NCBI RefSeq assembly: GCF_020379485.1 | Contig: NC_063452.1 | Span: 36,107,608-36,171,607 of the forward strand | Direction: 5' to 3' | From: Brassica napus | Taxonomy: Eukaryota; Streptophyta; Magnoliopsida; Brassicales; Brassicaceae | Length of the DNA: 64,000 bases | Part shown: positions 57,519 through 64,000 of the stretch, piece after piece | How the letters are laid out: every line of letters starts with the position of its first letter | Position numbering within the stretch: the stretch's first letter is position 1 | Position numbers and translations under genes: made by a program | Notes under the pieces: model-generated | The model's input: only the letters and a program-made list of their open reading frames with translations | The model's database searches: none | Told to the model about the DNA's origin: nothing

Positions 57519-58775
57519 ATGAAAATATTAAGTTAGAATTGCATAGGTCTTGGAAGTCATTGGACCATAAGTTATCTTCGGGAGACATGGCATAAACATA
57601 AACCAGAATTTTTGTTTTTATCGGAAACGAAACAGGAATTTGAATTTGTTCAAAGGTTCCAATCACACTTTGGTTACGATAGCCTAGTTACGGTGGATCC
57701 AAATGGGAGAAGTGGCAGTCTAGCTCTTTTTTACAATAATGAGTACCAAGTTAGGATTCTATATTCTAGCAATAGAAAGATAGATGTTGAGGCGGTGGTT
57801 AAAGGGAAACAAGTTTTCCTTACTTTTGTCTATGGAGAGCCGGTTCAAAAATTAAGAGAACAGGTGTGGGAGAGATTAACTCAGTATGGATTATCACGCT
57901 CGGAGCCCTGGTTTATTATAGGAGACTTAAATGAGATCACTGGGAATCATGAAAAGGATGGGGGATCTCTAAGGTGTGCGGCTTCCTTTATTCCTTTTAA
58001 CAATATGATAAGGAATAGTGGTGTACTAGAATTCTCGGCTCGAGGTAATAAAATGTCGTGGCAAGGAAAGAGAGGTAAAGGGAAAAGAGCAGTAACGGTA
58101 AGATGTCAACTGGATAGAGCTTTGGCTAATGAGGAATGACATACACTTTTTCCATGTTCTTATACAGAATACTTGAGACTGGTGGGATCGGACCATCGAC
58201 CTGTGATTGCTTTCTTGGAGGATCAAGTATCAAGGAAAAAAAGGGGACAGTTCAGGTTTGATAAGAGATGGATAGGCCAAGAGGGACTAATGGAATCAAT
58301 TGTATTGGGGTGGACAGAGAACCAGAAAGGTCAATCAGAGGATTTCATTACAAAAATTAATAATTGCCGTCGTGAAATTTCGTCATGGCGGAAAGACAAT
58401 CAACCTTATGAGAAGGACAAAATTCTGAATTTCCAACAAGCACTGGAAGAAGTACAAACAGATAACAATAGATCACAAGAGGATATTATAGAGATTTCCT
58501 GGAAATTACAAGAAGCTTACAAGGATGAGGAGGAATATTGGCATCAGAAGAGTCGAAATATGTGGTATTCATCTAGGGACCTTAATACAAAGTTTTACCA
58601 TGTTTTAACAAAGCAACGTCGGATCAGAAATATAATAGTAGGGCTCCATGATGAAGCAGGTAATTGGGTCACAGAGGAGACTGAAGTTGAGATGGTGGCG
58701 GTAGATTATTTTGATGATTTATTCAGTACGACTAATCCAACAGAGTTTGATAATTTTCTGGAGGAGATAGGACAA
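57519..58775 (+). pseudogene. LINE ORF2: apurinic-type endonuclease and linker
   Basis: ORF2 starts MKILS and meets a TAG at 57534-57536, where a conserved Trp is expected. The same frame continues with the endonuclease (LFLSETKQE, SGSLALFYNN, WFIIGDLNEI, then a second Trp-to-TGA stop at 58137-58139, and VGSDHRPVIAFL near 58180). The catalytic Asn/Asp of GDLNE and the SDHRP motif are present. The linker runs to 58775 (WYSSRDLNTKFYHVLTKQRR). It is a single continuous frame with stops only. Confidence 0.9.
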
Positions 58776-60083
58776 TAAATTTCTCCCCAGACGAATCAAA
58801 TGTTACTGCGATTAGCAACAGAGGAAGAGGCTTGACAAGCGTTATTCATGATGCATCCAGAGAAAGCGTCGGGCCCGGATGGAATGACTGCTATATTTTT
58901 CCAGCATTCCTGGAGTGTCGTTAAAAAGGATGTGATTGAGTTGGTGAATAATTTCTTGGTCACAGGTGAAATGGACCCACGGTTAAATATAACTAACATT
59001 TGTATGATCGTAAAAATAGAGAGACCTACAAGGATGACGGAACTCAGGCCGATTAGCTTATGTAACGTTGGTTATAAGATTATCTCGAAAGTTTTGTGTC
59101 AAAGGTTGAAAAGTTGTCTTCCCCGTCTAATTTCGGAAACGCAATCATCCTTTGTGGCAGGAAGGTTAATATCATATAATATTCTTATTGCGCAGAAAAT
59201 GTTTCATGGTTTGCGAACTAATAAGTCTTGTCAAAATAAGTTTATGGCAATTAAAACGGATATGAATAAGGCATATGATCGGATAGAGTGGAATTTTATT
59301 GAAGCTCTCCTACAAAAAATGGGATTTGATCCACATTGGGTTAAATTAATGCGAGGGTGTATATCTTCAGTTCAATATAGGGTACTTATCAATGGACAGC
59401 CAAGAGGCCTTATAACTCCTCAGCGGGGATTACGTCAAGGGGATCCCTTATCACCTTATTTATTTATTATGTGTACTGAGGCTTTAATTGCAAATATAAA
59501 AAAAGCGGAGGGGGGAAAACAGTTAACTGGTATGAAGGTAGCAAGAGCGTGTCCGGCAATTTCTCATTTGCTATTTGCAGATGATAGTCTTTTCTTTTGT
59601 AAGGCAAAAAAAGAAGAGTGTCAAACTATTCTCAGGATACTAAAGGACTATGAGGTTGTTTCAGGACAACAAATTAACTTTCAGAAATCATCAATTCAAT
59701 TTGGACATAATATTGAGGAAACCAGTCGCCAAGAGTTGAGAGATATTTTGGGAATTCAGAACCTAGGCGGGATGAGATCTTATTTAGGACTGCCAGAAAG
59801 TCTAGGAGGATCTAAGGTACAAGTGTTTGGCTTTGTACAAGAGCGTCTAAATAATAGGGTGAGTGGATGGACGTTTAGATTTTTCACCAAGGGAGGAAAA
59901 GAGGTGATTATTAAATCAGTAATTACGGCTCTGTCAAATCATGTGATGTCTGTGTATCGGTTACCGAAAGCAACAGTAAAGAAATTAACGAGTGCGGTAG
60001 CTCAGTTTTGGTGGAGTCCAGGTGAAAGCACAAGAGGAATGCACTGGCAATCATGGGATAAATTATGCGAACATAAGGAATGG
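58776..60083 (+). pseudogene. LINE ORF2: reverse transcriptase
   Basis: In the same frame after TAA (58776-58778) and TGA (58833-58835): KASGPDGMTAIFFQHSW, ELRPISLCNVGYKIISKVL, SSFVAGRLISYNI, KTDMNKAYDRIEWNFI (first catalytic Asp), QRGLRQGDPLSPYLFIM, and SHLLFADDSLFF (catalytic DD). The downstream thumb region, GMRSYLGLPESLGGSK, is intact. A one-base frameshift near 60078-60085 moves the reading frame for the next part. Confidence 0.93.
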
Positions 60084-61589
60084 TGAGCTAGGATTCAAGG
60101 ACTTGACTGATTTTAATACGGCGATGCTTGGAAAGCAGCTGTGGAGGCTGATCGATAAGCCAGATGCCATTTTCTCTCGAGTTTTCAAAGGACGGTATTA
60201 CAGGAATGCTTCACCCCTAGAACCGATTCGCTCATATTCCCCGTCATATGGCTGGAGGAGTATTATCTCTGCTAGATCTCTGGTTTGTAAAGGACAAATC
60301 AAAAGGGTTGGAACAGGATCATCTATTTCAGTATGGAATGATCCCTGGATCCCATCCACTCGCCCGAGACCAGCTAACAAAAACCTTCATAACAGTTACT
60401 CGGACCTCACAGTGGATTCTTTCATTAACCAGGAATCCCGAACATGGAATCTACAGGCAATTAGGACTTTGGTGGAACCACACAATGCAAAGATGATTGA
60501 ACGTATTCCTTTGAGTAGAAATCAAATGGAAGATAGGGATAGATGGCACTTCACCAATAATGGGAAGTATACGGTACAATCAGGGTATCAAGTAGAAAGA
60601 ATATACCCTGACAAGGAAAAAACGCCAGATTTTTATGGACCCAATGTAGATATTCTCAAAGCTTTCTGCTGGAAAGTGAAGTGTCCTCCGAAGTTAAGAC
60701 ATTTCTTATGGCAGTTATTGACAGGTTGTATAGCGGTAACAAAAAATCTAAAAGCGAGACGAATACATGGAGATACATGTTGTGCACGGTGTGGAGATTC
60801 GGAGGAATCAATAAATCCTGTGTTCTTTGAATGGTCTCCGACACGTCAAGTGTGGGCACTATCTAAGATCCCATCGAATCCAAGTCTTTTTCCTATTGGC
60901 TCTTTGTTTGCTAATATGGATCATCTGTTCTGGAGAGTTAAATCAAAAATGGAGGACCATCAGTTCGCATGGATACTATGGTACATTTGGAAGGGTCGGA
61001 ATAATAAAGTTTTCAGTAACATTGATATTGATCCGAGGGAAACACTTAACTTAGCAGCATTGGAATCAACACTTTGGGCTGAGGTACATGTTACCAATAA
61101 CCCCATGGAGGTAAATGTAGTACCGACCAGACCTAATGTAGGAACTATAGGAAGATGGTGCTTCACAGATGGTTCTTGGAAAGATAAGGACTTATTTTCA
61201 GGACAAGGCTGGTTCAGTACACTACCGGGGTTTGAGGGTTTGTTAGGAGCAAGGAATGTAAGGGCAAGTCTCTCACCCCTTCATGCGGAGACGGAGGCTT
61301 TGATTTGGGCAATGGAATGCATGAAGAATTTAAGACAGTTTCGGGTAACGTTTGCAATAGATTGTTCTCAACTGGTGAAGATGGTTTCGGAACCAGAGGA
61401 ATAACCAGCATTTGAAAGCTACCTGGAAGACATTATGCTCTTGAGAAGAAGCTTCACCAACTCAGATATCGTCATGTACCTAAGACGGAAAACATAAGGG
61501 CGGATAGCTTGGCACGCAGTGCTAGGAAACAACCGTCTTTCGTCGATGCAAATGCAGAGTTAACACCTTGGTTTACAGCGTCTACATAA
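60080..61589 (+). pseudogene. LINE ORF2: zf-RVT and RNase H
   Basis: After the frameshift, NGELGFKDLTDFNTAMLGKQ leads into the zf-RVT region (AFCWKVKCPPKLRHFLWQLL ... CARCGDSEESINPVFFEW). The RNase H follows (WCFTDGSWKDKDLFSGQGW ... LHAETEALIWAMECM ... FAIDCSQLVKMV). A TAA at 61402-61404 and a frameshift near 61430-61470 break the last helix; HVPKTENIRADSLARSAR and the end TPWFTAST are recognisable to a TAA at 61587-61589, directly before poly(A). Confidence 0.9.
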
Positions 61590-61654
61590 GAAAAAAAAAG
61601 ATATTTTTTATGAATAGTCCAAATCAAATAATTACAGATGAAAAAAGTGATGCC

Positions 61655-61912
61655 TGTTATGAAAGCAGCCGCTTTCGTTGAAAATATAAAAAGATGTGGG
61701 GCCCGCTGCACTATTTACACAGTGAAATCCTACTTTTTAACTTCTATATAAACGATCGATTCCGATCGTTTATAATTCACACCTAAAACACTTCTCTTCT
61801 CTCAAATAAGAAAATATCTTTCTATATCAGTGTTATTTCTTTCTACGGGTATAAAATTTTGCCCTTATTTAAATTTCTGCGATACAATAAAATTCTGATT
61901 CTTTTTATAACA
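61655..61912 (+). repeat. Copia 5' LTR (258 bp)
   Basis: It starts TGTTATGAAAG and ends CTTTTTATAACA, giving inverted ends TGTTAT/ATAACA. A TATA box (CTATATAAAC, about 61744) precedes a leader start. The 3' copy is not in the window, so the boundaries rest on ends, TATA and primer site. Confidence 0.7.
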
Positions 61913-61974
61913 CGTTATCAGCACGATCGTTCTTCAATTTGGTAAAATTTATTTGTATCATTTATACCCTGCTA

Positions 61975-62215
61975 TAATGGTCGGTATACCGCCTCTACTA
62001 TTATTTATATCATGTTATAATGGCCGGAATACCGTCTATATTATTTTTTAGTAATTTAATTAATTTATTGGTCGGCCGAGCCGCGTTATATTCTGTTTAT
62101 TATTTATTGGTCGGCCGAGCCGCCTTATATTCTGTTTATTATTAATTGGTCGGCCGAGCCGCCGTATAATTTATTTATTACTCTGCATTGACCGGCTGAG
62201 CCGTCGCACGATTTA
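61975..62215 (+). repeat. Leader repeats with GGTCGGCCGAGCC core
   Basis: About four units of 35-38 bp share the core GGTCGGCCGAGCCG separated by TTATATTCTGTTTATTATT-like spacers; the last is degenerate (GACCGGCTGAGCCGTCG). Before them are two related units with TATAATGG(T/C)CGG(T/A)ATACCG. They lie between primer site and coding region, so would be in the 5' leader of the genomic RNA. Confidence 0.8.
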
Positions 62216-62517
62216 TTGTCATAACATAAATATTTCATTTCCATAATTCTTTACTTTTATTAATTTTTATGAAATTTTATAGATTTGATTGACTGTTTAA
62301 TACAATATTTTCAGACTGATTTTTGGTGCACTCGATTTAACACCAACGGTCACAAAGAAAATTTTTCCAAAATTTTTCCTTTCTCAAATGGTCATGAACA
62401 GTGATTTCCATCTATAAATACAAATCATTTTCACTCCATTTTATCATCCAAAACATTTCATCTTCTCTCAAAATATTTCAAATCGCTCTCCTCCGATTTT
62501 TTTTCATTTCAAGAAAG

Positions 62518-62688
62518 ATGATTCGCGGATTTTTGGTCTTATGTGCAATTTTTATTTTTGCTTCTATGTATGGTCTTTTTGTTGGAGAATTTGCTTCTGG
62601 AGAATTTATGCTTAATGTCGGTTTACTTTTCTATGCGTTGCTTCTCCTTGTAATTGCTTGCATGATTAATGTAAACGGTTTCTTTTAA
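62518..62688 (+). CDS. Small hydrophobic ORF in the copia leader
   Basis: A 56-codon ORF starts MIRGFLVLCAIF and ends NVNGFF before TAA. It consists almost entirely of two hydrophobic segments (about residues 4-24 and 31-51) with a short GEFASGEF linker, as expected for a two-helix membrane peptide. It ends 48 bp before the gag ATG. I do not recognise it and cannot tell whether it is translated. A conserved upstream ORF or a chance hydrophobic stretch in T-rich DNA are both possible. Confidence 0.4.
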   Translation: MIRGFLVLCAIFIFASMYGLFVGEFASGEFMLNVGLLFYALLLLVIACMINVNGFF

Positions 62689-62735
62689 TATTAATAATAT
62701 TCTAATAATTTTTATTTTGTGTCTTAGAAATACAA

Positions 62736-63716
62736 ATGGAAAACATAGAGAAGCTCCAATTTCCAGCTTTAGACATCACTGGTACCAACTACATTTCATG
62801 GGTTACAAATGTTGAACTTCATCATGAATCTCTTGGTCTATCCCAAACCGTTAAAGAGAATAATAATTCAACGTCTCAAGAAAAGGCTAAATCGGTGATC
62901 TTCCTTAGAAGACACCTTGATGAAAGTATTATTTATGACTATGCCAACATGAGAGACCCTAAAGAGCTATGGAAGTCTCTGAAAGATCGTTTTGATCATC
63001 AGAAAGACATAACACTTCCACTTGCTCGGGATGAATGGCAGAGTCTGAGATTCCAAGATTTCGACAAAGTGATGAATTACAATTCTGTTGTGTTAGGAAT
63101 TGTGGCTAAATTGAGATACTGTGGTGAAACGATCACCGAATCTCAAATGTTTGAGAAGGCATACACCACATTCCACAAGAGCCACATCACCCTGCAACAA
63201 CAGTACAGGTTGCGGGGATATACCAAATTTTTGGAATTGATTGTAGCTCTTCTCATAGCAGAAAAGAACAACGAGCTTCTGATCAAGAATCACATGACCC
63301 GTCCAACTGGTTCTAAACCGTTTCCTGAAGCAAACGCATTAGATGCGAAGAAACCACTAAAGGAAAATAATACCTTTCGGGCTCGCGGTCGTCAAAACTA
63401 CCGTGGACGACGACGAAAGTACAATCCAAAAGATAGGAAGTCATTCCAGTGGGTCCGCTCTGAACAAACCCCTAAGGAAAAAGAACACCAAGGAAATACC
63501 TCCCAGAAGCGAGAAGAAGCTTGTTTCTGAGGCGGTACTAAGGGACACTGGTCTCGTTTATGTCGTACCCCTGCACACCTTTGCGCTCTATACAAGGAGT
63601 CCGTCAAAGGGAAAGAAAAAAAAATAAACTTTGCGGAACACTCTCAGGGTACAACGCACCTCGATGCGTCTGACTTTGTGAATGATTTCGAAGAGACCGC
63701 TATCACGGATGCTTAA
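62736..63716 (+). pseudogene. Copia gag with zinc knuckle
   Basis: The frame starts MENIEKLQFPALDITGTNYI and encodes a UBN2-type gag (LWKSLKDRFDHQKDITLPLA, FDKVMNYNSVVLGIVAKLRY, ITESQMFEKAYTTFH). It continues with an Arg/Gly-rich RNA-binding stretch (FRARGRQNYRGRRRK). TGA at 63528-63530 falls inside the zinc knuckle (CF-stop-GGTKGHWSRLC), where CGA and a second Cys would be expected. The same frame then continues to TAA at 63714-63716. The gag is otherwise intact over 264 codons. It would form virus-like particles in the cytoplasm. Confidence 0.85.
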
Positions 63717-63896
63717 GTGCCCATCATGTGACTCTTGAAATTCCACAATTATACCATAAATAATTGTTGTTTGTGGAAGATTAATGTATAATTATTGTGT
63801 GTTTTTCACCTTCTTATGTACAATTATTGTGTGTTTAATGTTTCCTAATGATGTATAACATTTTATGAATAATATTATCTCATGTTTGTCTCAGAA
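63717..63896 (+). other. gag-pol spacer of the copia element
   Basis: A 180-bp AT-rich, non-coding segment separates gag and pol. It contains repeats of ATTATTGTGTGTTT (about 63797 and 63826) and ends in GTTTGTCTCAG directly before AAATGG, an intron-acceptor-like context. A similar GTGTCTTAGAAATACAAATGG-type context (62720-62739) precedes gag. Confidence 0.5.
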
Positions 63897-64000
63897 ATGG
63901 ACATTACAAATGGAACATCAACCAAGATCAATACTAAAGATATTTGTATACCAGATAGTGGAACAACGCACACTATTCTGAAACACAGAAAATATTTTTC
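63897..64000 (+). CDS. Copia pol, N-terminal fragment (protease)
   Basis: An ATG at 63897 opens a frame that reaches the window end: a short hydrophilic lead, then CIPDSGTTHTILKHRKYF with the DSG catalytic triad of a copia protease. It is in the same frame as gag but separated by the gag stop and spacer. The rest (integrase, RT, RNase H) lies outside. Confidence 0.75.
   Translation, partial: MDITNGTSTKINTKDICIPDSGTTHTILKHRKYF

Larger units (their letters stand above)
51973..61611 (+). mobile_element. L1-type LINE with two Helitrons in its 5' region
   Basis: A 12-bp direct repeat, GATATTTTTTAT, occurs at 51973-51984 and immediately after the poly(A) run (61600-61611). This implies a LINE of 51985-61599. 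Removing Helitrons 2 and 3 leaves about 5.1 kb: a 5' region (51985-52583, 53787-54002, 57282-57518) and ORF2 (57519-61589). There is no recognisable ORF1 (CCHC protein). ORF2 covers endonuclease, RT, zf-RVT and a C-terminal RNase H. The 5' limit depends on the AT-rich direct repeat and is less certain than the 3' end. Confidence 0.7.
61655..64000 (+). mobile_element. Ty1/copia retrotransposon, 5' half
   Basis: A short LTR (61655-61912) is followed by a primer-site-like CGTTATCAGCACGA, a long repetitive leader (to about 62500), a small hydrophobic ORF (62518-62688), gag (62736-63716), a spacer, and the start of pol with the copia protease motif CIPDSGTTHTIL. The element continues past the window end. 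The left flank ATGCC (61650-61654) should recur after its 3' LTR. Confidence 0.85.

Overview
This is a transposon-dense stretch of a plant nuclear genome, almost certainly from Brassicaceae and most likely a Brassica-type genome. The evidence is Athila and Tat Ty3/gypsy elements with plant tRNA primer sites, plant L1-type LINEs with a C-terminal RNase H, CTAG-ended Helitrons, and one host gene very close to Arabidopsis NRT3 (NAR2-like nitrate transport partner). There is no prokaryotic, organellar or CRISPR content. Nearly every long reading frame is transposon-derived and carries stops or frameshifts.

Left third (1-31.3 kb), a nest of Ty3/gypsy elements. The 3' part of a Tat-lineage element (TatA, LTR 2895-4093) lies in the remains of an Athila (4094-6386). 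A second Athila-like element (AthB) starts at 6387 with a tRNA-Asp primer site and is itself split by an almost complete Tat element (TatB, 11512-19719). A perfect 5-bp target duplication (ATGAG) brackets TatB, and the AthB reading frame resumes on its far side. AthB ends in a 3' LTR truncated at 23517. Then come an unassigned LTR-like segment, an (AT)n tract, the 3' part of a third Tat (TatC, LTR 26095-27537), and a minus-strand Tat 5' end (TatD) with a perfect tRNA-Asn primer site. TatD is interrupted by an Athila solo LTR (28454-29965, target duplication GATTT). Tat LTRs carry arrays of short palindromes, and Tat elements carry a large ORF antisense to pol.

Middle (31.3-45.1 kb). A decayed minus-strand Ty1/copia element (about 31273-35908) is followed by two inverted LTR copies of one further family (36145-37098 and a solo LTR at 37599-39319). 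Next is the only convincing host gene, a two-exon NRT3 gene (39818-40828). A LINE with a 5' inversion (twin-priming structure, 17-bp target duplication) sits 157 bp after its stop codon. Beyond it is a Mutator-like element filled with telomere-like repeats in opposite orientations.

Right third (45.1-64 kb). This part is AT-rich and holds three minus-strand Helitrons, a 1.25-kb poly(A) retroposon with a 13-bp target duplication, and a hAT-like MITE. A second LINE (about 51985-61599) appears to have received two of the Helitrons in its 5' region. The window ends in the 5' half of a plus-strand copia element (61655 onward) with a repetitive leader, a small hydrophobic ORF, gag, and the start of a separate pol frame.

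I see no convincing new gene system. The most useful observations are the nested-insertion chronology, the palindrome arrays in Tat LTRs, the recurring ATCGATCGA motif in Athila DNA and protein, the antisense ORFs, the twin-primed LINE beside NRT3, and the unusual 5' organisation of the right-hand copia element.
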